A DNA stretch of 64,000 nucleotides from Microbulbifer sp. A4B17 (GCF_003076275.1 NZ_CP029064.1:4258001-4322000), one strand, 5' to 3'. Counted from the stretch's first letter, positions 17,329 to 30,576 are shown. Numbers and translations: made by a program. Notes: generated from the letters alone by a model not told the origin.

Positions 17329-18087
17329 TCACTCGACGAAACTTGCAGCAGACTCAATAACTGCCGCAACTTCCTCCGAGTGGGAGATCGGTAAGAGGTG
17401 CCCCCCCTCAACAATTGACGTTTTTGCTTTTGAACGCTTGGACATCATTCTTTGGAGTTCCGGTGTTATGGTGAGATCGTCATTGGCAATCAATGACCAA
17501 TGTGGTTTGTGCTTCCAGGCCGCCAATTCAGCCTGATAGGAAAATATTGAAGTATTTGCCGGGCTTTGGAAATCCGCTGTATAAACTGCCTCAGATTTCG
17601 TTAAGCCATTTGCGACATAGGTAATCCAGGCGTCTCGAGCAACCACGTAGTACCCGTCTTTAGATACACGAATTGCTTCCTGAGGTAATTCAGCAGGCAT
17701 TGACGTGTTCAAATAGCCAAGGCTCTCACCCACTTCGGGCTGGAAAGCAGCAATATAAACTAACGCCTGTACTTTGGGGCTCATTCCGGCCTGGCTAATA
17801 ACCATCCCACCATAGGAATGCCCTACAAGGGTAACTGGACCATCCTGCATATCAATAACGCGATTAACTGCAGCCACATCTTCCTGAATAGATGTCATAG
17901 GCATTTGAACCACAGTGACATCGTAACCCTTGCTGGTAAGGCGCTTGTGTACTTTGTGCCAAGCACTACCGTCCATATTGAGGCCATGGACTAACACCAC
18001 ATTTTCTCCCGCCGAGGCCATTTCTACACAGGCAAGGGAGATAGCGATGATTTGGGCAAGCCTCATGCACATTTGCGATATTTTCAC
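17329..18087 (-). CDS. Exported alpha/beta hydrolase
   Basis: An alpha/beta-hydrolase fold enzyme of about 252 residues with a signal peptide (VKISQMCMRLAQIIAISL... to ASAGEN). The nucleophile elbow GHSYGG provides the Ser, the oxyanion-hole motif is VHGLNMDGSAW, a likely acid is Asp in ANDDLTITP, and the His is in EGGHLLPISHS. It resembles salicylate-esterase/EstC-like small hydrolases. The GTG at 18087 has GGGGA upstream and keeps the signal peptide compact; ATG at 18117 is the longer option. It is divergent from the adjacent LysR gene, the usual arrangement for a regulator and its target. Confidence 0.78.
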   Translation of the reverse strand: MKISQMCMRLAQIIAISLACVEMASAGENVVLVHGLNMDGSAWHKVHKRLTSKGYDVTVVQMPMTSIQEDVAAVNRVIDMQDGPVTLVGHSYGGMVISQAGMSPKVQALVYIAAFQPEVGESLGYLNTSMPAELPQEAIRVSKDGYYVVARDAWITYVANGLTKSEAVYTADFQSPANTSIFSYQAELAAWKHKPHWSLIANDDLTITPELQRMMSKRSKAKTSIVEGGHLLPISHSEEVAAVIESAASFVE

Positions 18088-18169
18088 GAGAGTATCCCCG
18101 TTTAGTGAATGGAACATGAGAGTAGAACGGGTAAAACTCCTCTGGTAGAGTGATAAAATTGATTACCTA

Positions 18170-18186
18170 TATCAGCTATGGTGATA
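18170..18186. promoter_or_regulatory. Candidate LysR-type operator
   Basis: TATCAGCTATGGTGATA has 5-bp inverted arms and contains the T-N11-A pattern of LysR sites. It lies just before the lysR-type start in the divergent control region. Confidence 0.4.
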
Positions 18187-18187
18187 A

Positions 18188-19078
18188 ATGGATCGCCGGG
18201 ACTTTTACGAACTTCTAATCTTTAAGGAAGTTGCCGAAGCAGGCAGCTTTACCCGAGCCGCAGCTCGCTTGGGGAGAGCCCAATCGGGCATCAGCCAGTC
18301 AGTAGCTGCGCTCGAGGCCAGGCTGGGCGTTTCCCTGGTGGTTCGATCTACCCGAAGCGCCAGGTTGACGGAGGCGGGCCAGACACTGCTCAAGCAAATC
18401 TCCCCTGCCCTCCAGCAAATTTCAGACAGTTTGGAAAGCACAAAGGCAGGTAGCGAAACTCCCAGAGGGCTTTTGCGAATCACTTCGATGGAGTATCCAG
18501 CACGTACCATCCTCATGCCCCATCTAGCTGCCTTTATGGAAAAATTTCCCCATATAAAAGTAGATATCGATGTAAATGACCGGTTTACGGATATTATCAA
18601 GGAGGGGTTTGATGCAGGCATTCGCTTTGGTACCCACTTGGAAAAAGACATGGTGGCAATACCACTAAGTACCCCGCTCCGCGTGGCTATAGTTGGCTCC
18701 CCGAAGTATTTTTCGCGATATGGTACTCCAAAGGAATTAGAACAATTGGTGGATCACAACTGTGTCAATATTCGTACAGCAAGCCATGGTGATAACTTCC
18801 GTTGGATTTTCAAGAAAAATTCTCAATCCATAGAACTTGTAGTGAAAGGACGGTTATTTGTTAACGATGCTCCTGTACTTGTTCAGGCCGCCCTGGAAGG
18901 GCTGGGGCTAATCTATACTTTTGAGCAACATGTAGCTGAGCATTTGGCCTCAGGAACATTAAAAACCTGCCTGGAGGAGTACTGCCCGGATTTCCTGGAT
19001 TACCAACTCTACTACCCGAGCAGACAGCAAAAATCGTCGGCTCTTGCAGCATTTATCCGACATTTACGTGAAACTTAA
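18188..19078 (+). CDS. LysR-family transcriptional regulator
   Basis: A 296-residue regulator. The winged HTH occupies residues ~5-62 (FYELLIFKEVAEAGSFTRAAARLGRAQSGISQSVAALEARLG, split here only in description). A periplasmic-binding-protein-like effector domain follows from ~90: GLLRITSMEYPARTILMPHL, FPHIKVDIDVNDRFTDII and EGFDAGIRFG. The family pattern D-x-G-I/V-R is intact. It is divergent from the exported hydrolase gene across ~100 bp, so that gene is the likely target. The inducer is unknown. Confidence 0.88.
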   Translation: MDRRDFYELLIFKEVAEAGSFTRAAARLGRAQSGISQSVAALEARLGVSLVVRSTRSARLTEAGQTLLKQISPALQQISDSLESTKAGSETPRGLLRITSMEYPARTILMPHLAAFMEKFPHIKVDIDVNDRFTDIIKEGFDAGIRFGTHLEKDMVAIPLSTPLRVAIVGSPKYFSRYGTPKELEQLVDHNCVNIRTASHGDNFRWIFKKNSQSIELVVKGRLFVNDAPVLVQAALEGLGLIYTFEQHVAEHLASGTLKTCLEEYCPDFLDYQLYYPSRQQKSSALAAFIRHLRET

Positions 19079-19130
19079 AGGGGGGGGCGCACAGTCGTAT
19101 AAGCTCAATCTTTAAGAAAGCTTATCCATA

Positions 19131-19598
19131 CTACTGGGAAATTTTAGCCAGTACCCCGTTTACTGCTTTTATCAGGTCATTTGGGCTTAACTCTATTTCC
19201 AATCCCCTGCGACCGGCACTGACAAAAACTGTCGAGTGATCTTTAATAGATATATCCAAGATAGTCTTCAATTGTCTCTTTTGTCCCAGTGGGCTAACCC
19301 CCCCCAAAACATATCCTGTCGAGCGCTCTACATCCTCTGGAGCAGCCATTACCGCCTTCTTCGCCACTGCAGCTTTAGCGATAAGCTTCATATTAAGCAG
19401 GGTAGAAACAGGAACTATGCCAACAGCCAATTCTTTATTGTCCAGTGCAACAACCAACGTCTTAAATATTCGCTCCTCAGAAACGCCTAATTCCTGAGCT
19501 GCTTCCATTCCATAAGAATCTGTTGAAGAATCATGGGCGTATTCATGAATCTTATAACTGACTTTGGAATTTTTTAGTAAGTTAATTCCCGGGGTCAT
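19131..19598 (-). CDS. ybaK: Cys-tRNA(Pro)/YbaK-type deacylase
   Basis: A cytosolic editing enzyme of 155 residues that hydrolyses mischarged Cys-tRNAPro. The YbaK/EbsC pattern is clear: MTPGINLLKNSKVSYKIHEY at the start, GVSEERIFKTLVV, the catalytic-lysine region, and GVSPLGQKRQLKTILD near residues 99-114. The ATG at 19598 gives the standard family N-terminus; one three codons earlier is also in frame. It converges with the LysR gene and shares no operon. Confidence 0.88.
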   Translation of the reverse strand: MTPGINLLKNSKVSYKIHEYAHDSSTDSYGMEAAQELGVSEERIFKTLVVALDNKELAVGIVPVSTLLNMKLIAKAAVAKKAVMAAPEDVERSTGYVLGGVSPLGQKRQLKTILDISIKDHSTVFVSAGRRGLEIELSPNDLIKAVNGVLAKISQ

Positions 19599-19607
19599 AC
19601 AATCCAC

Positions 19608-22237
<2,630 letters not shown>

Positions 22238-22260
22238 GAATTACATACATGAAGACTGTA

Positions 22261-22290
22261 GAAAAAACCGGGGCCAGCCCCGGTTTTTTC
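22261..22290. terminator. Rho-independent terminator after katG
   Basis: A 13-bp perfect stem (GAAAAAACCGGGG with its complement), CCAG loop and T-tract. The A-tract on the other side lets it serve the convergent dipeptidyl peptidase gene too. Confidence 0.9.
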
Positions 22291-22311
22291 TTATGAAGCG
22301 TCAGCCGGGCA

Positions 22312-24519
22312 TTACCCCTGCCCCCTCAAATGCCGATCAAAAAACTGCTTGATCATATTGTATTGATGGATGCGAGTCTGCTTGCCGCGCAAACTATGCT
22401 TCTTGCCAGGGTAGGTCATCAATTCAAACTGCTGACCGTTGTCCTGCAGCTGTTTTATCAGTTTGGTGGTATTCGTAAATAACACATTGTCATCTGCCAT
22501 TCCGTGATAAATCAACAGGTCACCCTGCAAGTCCTTCGCATAAGGGAAAACTGAAGATGCCTGGTAAGCTTCCATATCCTTGGTTGGATTACCCATATAA
22601 CGCTCAGTGTAATGGGTATCATAAAGTGTCCAATCTGTAACCGGCGCACCCGATACTCCCGCCTTAAAGTAGTCACCGGCTTTGAACATACTCATCAAGG
22701 TCATGTAGCCACCATAGCTGTGGCCAAAGATTCCTATATTGTCCTTATCGACGTAAGGCAGGGTACGCAGATATTCAACACCGGAAATCTGGTCTTCCAC
22801 TTCAGGTGATCCCATTCTCTTAAAGATAGGATTCTCAAAACCGGTACCGCGATTTGCTGAGCCACGATTATCCAGGGAGAAAACTATATACCCTTGCTGG
22901 GCCATATATTGGTTGAAAAGCTTGTCCCAACTGTTGGTAACAACCTGAACGTGAGGGCCACCATAGACATACACCATAACCGGGTAGCTTTTTTTCACAT
23001 CAAAATTGGCGGGCTTATATAAACGGTAATACAGTTCCTTGCCGTGGGGCGATTCAATACTGCCAAATTCCGGGGCAATCCATTGATCCTTATAAGGATA
23101 GAGAGGGTGGCTACGATTTACAGCGTTCTCTTCAAGCCAGGTAACCCTGGCCCCCGTGGCGCTGTGCAAACTCACCTGTGCGGGGGTGGTAACGTTAGAG
23201 AATTTATCGATATATCCAGAAGCGTCTTCGGAAAACTCAATAGAATGCATGCCGCTAAGCTGTGAAATTTTTTCAATGTCTCCCTCTCCTTGCAGGGAGA
23301 GGGAATAGAGATGCCTTTCTATTGGGGTATCTTTCCGGGCAGTGAAAAACAGGCGGTTGGCCTTTTCATCAACGGCCTCTAATTCATCGACCACCCAATC
23401 TCCTTTGGTCAATTGCATTTGCAACTTTCCACTTAAATCATATTTATAGAGGTGCTTGTAACCATCCCGTTCCGATGACCAAATAAAAGCATCGCTGTTT
23501 TCTAAGAAGTACAGGTCGTCACTGAGGTTAACCCAAGTGTCGCTGGACTCGGTAATGAGAGTTCGGGTTTTACCCGTATCCAGATTGAAGGCGCGAAGCT
23601 CCAGCTTTTGCTGATCACGGGATTGCCACTGAAAAGTTACAAGGTGATCTCGTGCCCATTTAACCCTTGGAATATAAATATCCTGGTCATCGCCAAGGTT
23701 GATCCAGCGTACACTCCCTGAATTAATATCGATAAGGCCAAGGCGAATTTTCACATTCGCACGCCCTGCAGCAGGATAGCGTTGCTGTATCATTTCGATA
23801 CGATCCGCATAAATTTCACTGCGGGTTACCTGATCAACCGGAGACTCATCAACCTGCAAAAATGCAATATGTCGATCATCAGGCGACCACCAGTAACCGG
23901 TCATCCGGTCCATTTCCTCCTGGGCAACAAACTCAGCCATTCCATTTTTAATATGATCTTCGCCATCGCTGGTTAGTTGCTTTTCCTTGCCGGTTTGCAG
24001 ATCGACAACATAAATATTCTGGTCGCGAATAAACGAAACAAAGCGCCCTTCAGGTGAAACCTTCACATCGGTTTCAAAAGCTTCCGTCTCAGTTAGTCGA
24101 CGTGAAGAGCGGTCTTTTAGGTCGTAATAGTAGATATCACCGGCCAAGGGGAACAATAGAGCCTGGCCATCTTCTGACCAGCTGTACTCCATTATTCCAC
24201 TACCGTAAATTCGCTGGCGCTCCCGCCTTGCCTTTTCCTCATCTGAAAGCGTTTCGCTGCCACTGTGCAGGCTATCGGAGTCCACCAATATCCGGGACTG
24301 GCCATCTTCCAGGTTATATTCCCAGAGATCGTAGCGATTGTAATCTTCCGCCCTGCCTTTGAGGAAAGTTACTCTCTGGCCATCAGGGGAGTATTCCAGA
24401 GCTCGGGGGGTAGTGCCACTTAAAGCTGGATCGGAGAATAAGCGTTCAATGGTCAGGGGTTCTGCAGAACATATTCCTGCAAAAGTACAACTGAGTAACG
24501 CAAGCAGTGTTTGTTTCAT
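22312..24519 (-). CDS. Dipeptidyl peptidase IV-like S9 peptidase
   Basis: An exported serine peptidase of 735 residues that cleaves dipeptides, typically after Pro. The signal peptide is residues 1-19 (to CSAEP). The N-terminal beta-propeller (~40-470) includes the family EE motif region EFVAQEEMDRMTGYWWSPD, whose glutamates bind the substrate N-terminus. The C-terminal catalytic domain has the Ser in GIFGHSYGGYMT, the Asp in GMADDNVLF and the His in GKKHSLRG. It likely feeds on extracellular peptides together with the M20 dipeptidase elsewhere in the window. It is a single gene. Confidence 0.92.
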   Translation of the reverse strand: MKQTLLALLSCTFAGICSAEPLTIERLFSDPALSGTTPRALEYSPDGQRVTFLKGRAEDYNRYDLWEYNLEDGQSRILVDSDSLHSGSETLSDEEKARRERQRIYGSGIMEYSWSEDGQALLFPLAGDIYYYDLKDRSSRRLTETEAFETDVKVSPEGRFVSFIRDQNIYVVDLQTGKEKQLTSDGEDHIKNGMAEFVAQEEMDRMTGYWWSPDDRHIAFLQVDESPVDQVTRSEIYADRIEMIQQRYPAAGRANVKIRLGLIDINSGSVRWINLGDDQDIYIPRVKWARDHLVTFQWQSRDQQKLELRAFNLDTGKTRTLITESSDTWVNLSDDLYFLENSDAFIWSSERDGYKHLYKYDLSGKLQMQLTKGDWVVDELEAVDEKANRLFFTARKDTPIERHLYSLSLQGEGDIEKISQLSGMHSIEFSEDASGYIDKFSNVTTPAQVSLHSATGARVTWLEENAVNRSHPLYPYKDQWIAPEFGSIESPHGKELYYRLYKPANFDVKKSYPVMVYVYGGPHVQVVTNSWDKLFNQYMAQQGYIVFSLDNRGSANRGTGFENPIFKRMGSPEVEDQISGVEYLRTLPYVDKDNIGIFGHSYGGYMTLMSMFKAGDYFKAGVSGAPVTDWTLYDTHYTERYMGNPTKDMEAYQASSVFPYAKDLQGDLLIYHGMADDNVLFTNTTKLIKQLQDNGQQFELMTYPGKKHSLRGKQTRIHQYNMIKQFFDRHLRGQG

Positions 24520-24868
24520 AGGATAATTCTTTATTTAAATATTGTCGGTAAGTCACTCAGCATTCGGCGACCAGGGCAACATTAAGGAATCTCTTAATAC
24601 CTGTGCGGGCCTTAAGGCCAGGACTGAGAGGCTTCTAAAGCGATTCACAAAGTTAGTCAGAGGCTCCAGCTATATTATGGATGTAGCAAACCATGGTGGG
24701 AATTCTACAACGGAACCTTCCGGGGTATGCATATTTCAAAGTTTTGGCTCTGAGCTCAAACAATCCTGCTGCTACAGCCTCCCTTAACAATTGTTTACTC
24801 TGCTTAACCAACATTTGTGGTTAGCTAATGTCGTACTAAAGCTTTTATGAAAATATGGGGTAACAATA
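24520..24868. other. Non-coding gap between divergent genes
   Basis: About 350 bp containing the promoters of the peptidase and lipoprotein genes. An 81-codon frame on the plus strand (24542-24787) has no family signal or ribosome site and is not called. Confidence 0.45.
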
Positions 24869-25312
24869 ATGAAGGTCCATCTCTTTGCATCTGTAGCTAC
24901 GATATTGATCGCTGCTGGCTGCAGCTCTACACCGGAGATCCCTACCACAGAATCATTTATCACTGACATCACTGACCTAGGTCATCGTCGATTTACCTAT
25001 AAAGCTACCATAGGTTCTGGCCCTAAAGGTCAAGGCGGGAGACGTGGCGGCCCTAGTGGCGGTAGTCCCGGCGGCGGTGGCCCAGGTGGCGGAGGGCCCG
25101 GCGGTGGTGGTCCTGGTGGCGGAGGGCCCGGCGGTGGCGGCAGTGGTCCTAGCAGCGGCAATTCTGGAGACGTAAAGAAAGTTGCAAGACAACGAATGGA
25201 ACTCTTACTGGCCGAGAGTGGCTTCTGCTCCAACGGCTGGTTCCTGATTGAACAAACTTTTGACCAGAATAGAGCTGAAATTATTGGCGAGTGTCGGGCG
25301 GCCGCGCAGTAA
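24869..25312 (+). CDS. Glycine-rich lipoprotein of unknown function
   Basis: A 147-residue lipoprotein. The signal sequence ends in the lipobox IAAGC with Cys18 as the lipidated residue, and SS after it favours the outer membrane. A short region (residues 20-50) is followed by a low-complexity segment (about 51-97) with repeated GGGGP units. A 45-residue C-terminal domain follows, with two Cys (SGFCSNGW and GECRAAAQ), probably a disulfide. That C-terminal part (QRMELLLAESGFCSNGWFLIEQ) looks like a small folded domain held out on a flexible Gly-rich arm. GGGG before the ATG gives a ribosome site. I do not recognise the family. Confidence 0.7.
   Translation: MKVHLFASVATILIAAGCSSTPEIPTTESFITDITDLGHRRFTYKATIGSGPKGQGGRRGGPSGGSPGGGGPGGGGPGGGGPGGGGPGGGGSGPSSGNSGDVKKVARQRMELLLAESGFCSNGWFLIEQTFDQNRAEIIGECRAAAQ
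25050..25145 (+). repeat. GGC/GGT-rich coding repeat (GGGGP units)
   Basis: About five near-identical 15-bp units encode Gly-Gly-Gly-Gly-Pro. Such a tract can slip, so length may vary between isolates. Confidence 0.7.
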
Positions 25313-25325
25313 GCTCACACCCCAC

Positions 25326-25376
25326 GCTTACTCCTCGTATATCTGGCCTTTGCCACTTTAAATAGGAGGAGTAAGC
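25326..25376. repeat. Inverted repeat with 11-bp arms
   Basis: GCTTACTCCTC (25326-25336) and GAGGAGTAAGC (25366-25376) are exact complements with a 29-nt loop, between two convergent genes. No T-run follows on either strand; the role is unclear. Confidence 0.5.
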
Positions 25377-25441
25377 CCAACAGCCCCACAGCACTTAGTT
25401 GAAGAGCTAGTTGCAGTAGGTCGGTGGATTTATATTAAATA

Positions 25442-26296
25442 TTAACTATGTGTTCTCAGTAAAAAGTCTGCATGAAACCTCAAGTGTTCCTCAATAAATG
25501 AGGCGATAAAATAATAACTGTGGTCATAGTTTGCATGATGCTCCACTTGAAGAGGGTAGCCACTGGCCTCGGCTGCTGTTTGCAGTGCATGTGGTCTCAA
25601 CTGCTCTTCAAGAAACTGATCCTGCTCCCCCTGCGAAACCAGAATCGGCGTTTTCTCTACAGCTCGCCCCATTAACACAGTGGCATCGTATTGCTCCCAG
25701 CTCTGGGGGTCTGCACCCAGGTAGGCTCCAAGCGCTTTCTCCCCCCAGGGGCAAGCAATGGGATTACAAATTGGACTAAAAGCAGAGATTGATTGATACC
25801 GATTGGGGTTTCTCAGGCCAATAACCAAAGCACCATGCCCCCCCATAGAATGCCCACAAATACCGCGCCTGCCATTAGTAGGAAAATGCATTTCCACCAA
25901 ACCTGGAAGTTCATCCACAATGTAGTCATACATTTGGTAATGCTGTTTCCACGGCTCCTGAGTTGCATTCACATAAAAACCAGCGCCCTGCCCCAGATCA
26001 TAACTTGGATCATCGGCTACATTATTTCCCCTCGGGCTGGTATCAGGTATCACCAGAATTATCCCCAATTCCGCCGCAATTCGCTGAGCCCCAGCCTTTT
26101 GGCTGAAATTCTCATCCGTGCAAGTTAAACCTGATAACCAGTATACGACGGGATATTTCCGCTGTGTATTCCCCTCTGTATCCTGTGGTAAAAAAATAGA
26201 AAATACCATTGGGCAATTGAGCGTACTGGATTCATGTCGGTAACGCTGTTGTAAACCGTCAAATGACTTAGTACTACTAACCAGTTCAATCGACAT
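25442..26296 (-). CDS. fghA: S-formylglutathione hydrolase
   Basis: A cytosolic esterase of 284 residues that hydrolyses S-formylglutathione to formate and glutathione, the last step of glutathione-dependent formaldehyde oxidation. The esterase D pattern is complete: YPVVYWLSGLTCTDENF near residue 48, the nucleophile Ser in CGHSMGGHGAL, the Asp in QGEQDQFL and the His in YDHSYYFIASF. It sits 14 bp downstream of the matching dehydrogenase on the same strand, with AGGATC before its ATG. The two form an operon and work in sequence. Confidence 0.93.
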   Translation of the reverse strand: MSIELVSSTKSFDGLQQRYRHESSTLNCPMVFSIFLPQDTEGNTQRKYPVVYWLSGLTCTDENFSQKAGAQRIAAELGIILVIPDTSPRGNNVADDPSYDLGQGAGFYVNATQEPWKQHYQMYDYIVDELPGLVEMHFPTNGRRGICGHSMGGHGALVIGLRNPNRYQSISAFSPICNPIACPWGEKALGAYLGADPQSWEQYDATVLMGRAVEKTPILVSQGEQDQFLEEQLRPHALQTAAEASGYPLQVEHHANYDHSYYFIASFIEEHLRFHADFLLRTHS

Positions 26297-26310
26297 TTTA
26301 AGTGATCCTA

Positions 26311-27459
<1,149 letters not shown>

Positions 27460-27619
27460 TTATTACTCGCTCTAATGGCACCCAGCATAATCCTCTAGCA
27501 TTGTTGGTGCAAAGCTGGGCATCGCATACTGGAAAAGAACTGCGGGAAGTGAAAACACTATTCCTAAAAATTTCAAATAATACAATCAGGCAGATATTCA
27601 AAAATAATCCTATAATCAG

Positions 27620-28633
27620 TTAACTGTTGATGACCTGTCGCTTTCTCCACTGCAGTGGGGAGTTTCCATGGATAGCTCGAAATGCTTTTGAGAAAGCACT
27701 GATATCGGTGTAACCCAAACTAGCCGATAGCAATCCCACATCAATACTTGAGGCCCTCAAGTGCCAGCGAGCAGTCTTCATTCGCGCGTTCTGAACCAAT
27801 TGCTTAAAAGAGGTTCCCGCTTCATTCAGGCGGCGCTGGAGTGTTCTCATTGGAATGCCTAACAGTCGGGATATTTGCTCGAGGGAGTGCTGCTGAGCCC
27901 CAAGGGTTTGAAGAATTAATACCTGCACTTGCTGGCTGATATCACCCTCGTGCTCAGCCAGCAAGCCTTTGGAAAATTCGTCAAAGTATCGCATAAGACC
28001 TGAACTAGGTTGGGCAAGGGAATAATTCATTAGCGACCCATCAAATACCAGACGATCACGCTCTTGTTCAAAACCAGCCTCCACGCCAAAAAAAGCTTGG
28101 TAATTAGTTTGTGGGGATTGGCGTTTATGCCGGAAAGATACTGAGCGAGGGGTTATTTTGGAACCAACCATTTCCTGTATCAAGCGATAGGCCGCACCAA
28201 CAGACAATTCACTATACTGCTGCGCAGGAATAGTGTCAGGGAAGTGGTTGACTCTCTCTGCAACCCAGCAATCATCTGCCTGATAAATCTTCCAGTGATC
28301 CGCTTGATTATGTAATACCATATATCGATGAGTGATCATCAAAGCACTGGCAAGACTATCGCTTTCCAATATCAGTTTACCTAGGACACCCAGCATACGC
28401 ATCCCTTGCTTACCCGCCAGACGCAATCCAAAATCACCGCAGGACAAACTGTGTGAACACAAGTTAAGGAGATCTACCAGCGTTGCAATGGGAATTAGAA
28501 CATTTGGACGGCGAGTACAATCAGCGGGGAGCCCGACCTGTGCTAAAAGATCCGAGGCACGACCACCAAGCTGTGGTACTAAGAGATTGAACCCAGCTAA
28601 TGCCCCACTGCGAATTTCATAGACCGGCTTCAT
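27620..28633 (-). CDS. AraC-family transcriptional regulator
   Basis: A 337-residue regulator. Residues ~15-200 match the Arabinose_bd-like N-terminal domain found in OruR/ArgR-type AraC proteins. The C-terminal ~100 residues form the double HTH: LEQISRLLGIPMRTLQRRLNEAGTSFKQL and DVGLLSASLGYTDISAFSKAFRAIHGNSP. The last stretch is the family's signature second helix. It lies about 175 bp upstream of frmA on the same strand, so it may regulate the formaldehyde operon, but ligand and targets cannot be read. Confidence 0.87.
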   Translation of the reverse strand: MKPVYEIRSGALAGFNLLVPQLGGRASDLLAQVGLPADCTRRPNVLIPIATLVDLLNLCSHSLSCGDFGLRLAGKQGMRMLGVLGKLILESDSLASALMITHRYMVLHNQADHWKIYQADDCWVAERVNHFPDTIPAQQYSELSVGAAYRLIQEMVGSKITPRSVSFRHKRQSPQTNYQAFFGVEAGFEQERDRLVFDGSLMNYSLAQPSSGLMRYFDEFSKGLLAEHEGDISQQVQVLILQTLGAQQHSLEQISRLLGIPMRTLQRRLNEAGTSFKQLVQNARMKTARWHLRASSIDVGLLSASLGYTDISAFSKAFRAIHGNSPLQWRKRQVINS

Positions 28634-28869
28634 ATTTTTTTAGCTACCATATTGCCAACCTCTCAGTTGCACTATCACACAGTGTCTAGGAATTAAGAGC
28701 ATCGGACAATAGCTATATCATGTAATATAGCTTAGAAAGCTACCGGGACCGCTCCCAAACCTAAAAATACAAATTATTTGAAAATTTATGACTGGGATCT
28801 TTGACACCCAACACACCCCCGTATGAAACTCACAGTTTCACACCAATGAAAATCGCAAGGAAACTTTAC

Positions 28870-29112
28870 ATGGAAATTGAAAATCTAACGCAATTTTTAG
28901 GCTGGGCTTCGATTATAAACATATTGATCCTGCTGCTATCAACTATCGGACTTGTCTCTATGAGAAAGCCTATCACCAGGATACATGCACGAATATTTGA
29001 GCTTAATGAGCAGGACCTGGGCCGGGCATATTTTCAGTATCTGGCCCAATATAAGATCGCCATTATAATTTTCAACATCACGCCCTATTTTGCATTAAAA
29101 ATTATCAGTTAA
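28870..29112 (+). CDS. Small membrane protein (DUF6868-like)
   Basis: An 80-residue protein with two hydrophobic helices (about residues 8-28 and 60-76) joined by a charged cytosolic loop (RKPITRIHARIFELNEQDL). This layout matches small DUF6868-type membrane proteins of marine gammaproteobacteria; the family's function is unknown. The ATG at 28870 is preferred because AAGGAAA lies about 6 nt upstream; earlier starts at 28801 and 28846 lack one. A strong hairpin follows. Confidence 0.65.
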   Translation: MEIENLTQFLGWASIINILILLLSTIGLVSMRKPITRIHARIFELNEQDLGRAYFQYLAQYKIAIIIFNITPYFALKIIS

Positions 29113-29139
29113 TTGAAAAAGGCGAAAATATCTTTGCGA

Positions 29140-29174
29140 AAAATAAGAAAGGAAAAATATACCTTTCTTATTTT
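29140..29174 (+). terminator. Terminator after the small membrane protein gene
   Basis: A perfect 13-bp stem (29140-29152 with 29162-29174) with a 9-nt loop and T-rich 3' end. Confidence 0.7.
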
Positions 29175-29247
29175 CAGTCTATTGGGCGGATACAACGAAC
29201 AGCCCCATCCCTTCAGTAGTTAAGCTTATTCAGAAGGCTCGGTTATA

Positions 29248-29823
29248 TCAGCTACTCTTTTTGACAAACTTTGTAAGAATAACAATTCTCTGCCCCTCAA
29301 CCCGCCCTTCAATATGCTCAGGGTTATCAGTCAAGCTGATACCACGCACCACCGTCCCGCGCTTTGCAACCAAGCTACTCCCCTTAACATCCAGGTCCTT
29401 GACAATAACGACGTTATCTCCAGCTTGCAGCTGAACACCATTACTATCTCTGTGAATTATCAGCTCCCCGGCATCTGGAATTACCCCGGCCTCCGCCCAA
29501 GCCAGCAATTCACTGTCCAGATAAAGCATATCAAACAAGTCTTGAGCCCAGGTTTCGCCAGACAAGCGCTTCAGAATACGCCATGACAACACTTGAATTG
29601 CCGGCTCGCTACTCCACATAGAGTCTGAAAGACACTGCCAATGACCACTATCCATCTGTGCGGGGCTTTCCAGTTGATCCCTACAAGTCTGGCATAGGAG
29701 CACGTCCGCATTTGGATAGCCGCCTGACTGGGGCACGCTATAAACTGCCAAGCCATTTCCTGCTTTACATAACTCACACCGATTTCCACTGCGTTGTGCC
29801 AACTGCTCTTGAGTCACAGCCAT
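29248..29823 (-). CDS. PhnA-like zinc-ribbon protein
   Basis: A 191-residue soluble protein of the PhnA family. The N-terminal zinc ribbon has two Cys pairs, CELCKAG (near residue 15) and LCQTCRD (near 43). The conserved C-terminal SH3-like PhnA domain includes IIHRDSNGVQLQAGDNVVIVKDLDVKG and KRGTVVRGISLTDNPEHIEG, split here in reading only. Despite the name, the family is not part of C-P lyase and its role is unsettled. The ATG at 29823 follows GAGGT by 6 nt. Confidence 0.85.
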   Translation of the reverse strand: MAVTQEQLAQRSGNRCELCKAGNGLAVYSVPQSGGYPNADVLLCQTCRDQLESPAQMDSGHWQCLSDSMWSSEPAIQVLSWRILKRLSGETWAQDLFDMLYLDSELLAWAEAGVIPDAGELIIHRDSNGVQLQAGDNVVIVKDLDVKGSSLVAKRGTVVRGISLTDNPEHIEGRVEGQRIVILTKFVKKSS

Positions 29824-30086
29824 CTTTAACCTCAAAAAAAGTAGGGATTATACGACTGATTACCCCTTTGTGCTCCTTAATAATCACATTTGGAGTGAAG
29901 AGGGTTGGCTGTAAATATTGTTGCCAGGAGTAGTATTGTGGATACGGTGATCAGCGGACAGGCAAGACCTCTTTCGAACGCAGGAATTACCTCATTTCAT
30001 GTTGGGCCCATAGGCACCCAAAAGTTGTTCACAGTCGCCAATCAATATTGGCGACTGCTACGAGTATCAAGCGATAAACTCCCCGT

Positions 30087-30503
30087 TCAGTGGTGCGAGG
30101 AGACTGCAGCCGCGAACTGTCCACCCTGCTTGCTGGCAATAGCGCTGGTGATATCTCCTAAACTGAGGATACCCACCATTCGCTTTTCGCTATTCAGCAC
30201 TGGCATTCGACGTAAAAGCTGCTGCTCCATCTTATGGACCGCAGACAAAAGATCATCTTCCTCCCAGCACCATTCAATTCCCTCTGTCATGACGTCACGG
30301 GCAGACAGCGAACTCAGATTGCCCCCCTGAACCACTCCGCGACATACTATATCCCTGTCGGTCACAATACCCACGAGCCTGTCATTTTCACCAATAGGTA
30401 CTGCACCAATATCTTCATCTCGCAAAATTTTTGCCAATTCCTGCAGTGGAGTATCCGGGGTGCACCAGGTAGCTCCCTCATGCATTGCATGTTTGACTTT
30501 CAT
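30087..30503 (-). CDS. Two-CBS-domain protein
   Basis: A stand-alone CBS-pair protein of 138 residues. The first CBS (VKHAMHEGATWCTPDTPLQE to IVTDRDIVCRGV) and second (ARDVMTEGIEWCWEEDDLLS to GILSLGDITSAIA) each show the usual VTDRDI / LSLGDI ending. Such proteins bind adenine nucleotides and modulate partner enzymes. The ATG at 30503 is chosen because TGAGGT precedes it. It lies next to hsp20 on the same strand with ~75 bp between; both are often stress-induced. Confidence 0.85.
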   Translation of the reverse strand: MKVKHAMHEGATWCTPDTPLQELAKILRDEDIGAVPIGENDRLVGIVTDRDIVCRGVVQGGNLSSLSARDVMTEGIEWCWEEDDLLSAVHKMEQQLLRRMPVLNSEKRMVGILSLGDITSAIASKQGGQFAAAVSSHH

Positions 30504-30576
30504 ACTTACCTCAAAGCTCTTTAGACAACTGCTAAAGAGAGTGGTGGGCAATCCCAGCCACTCTCGATACCTAAGA

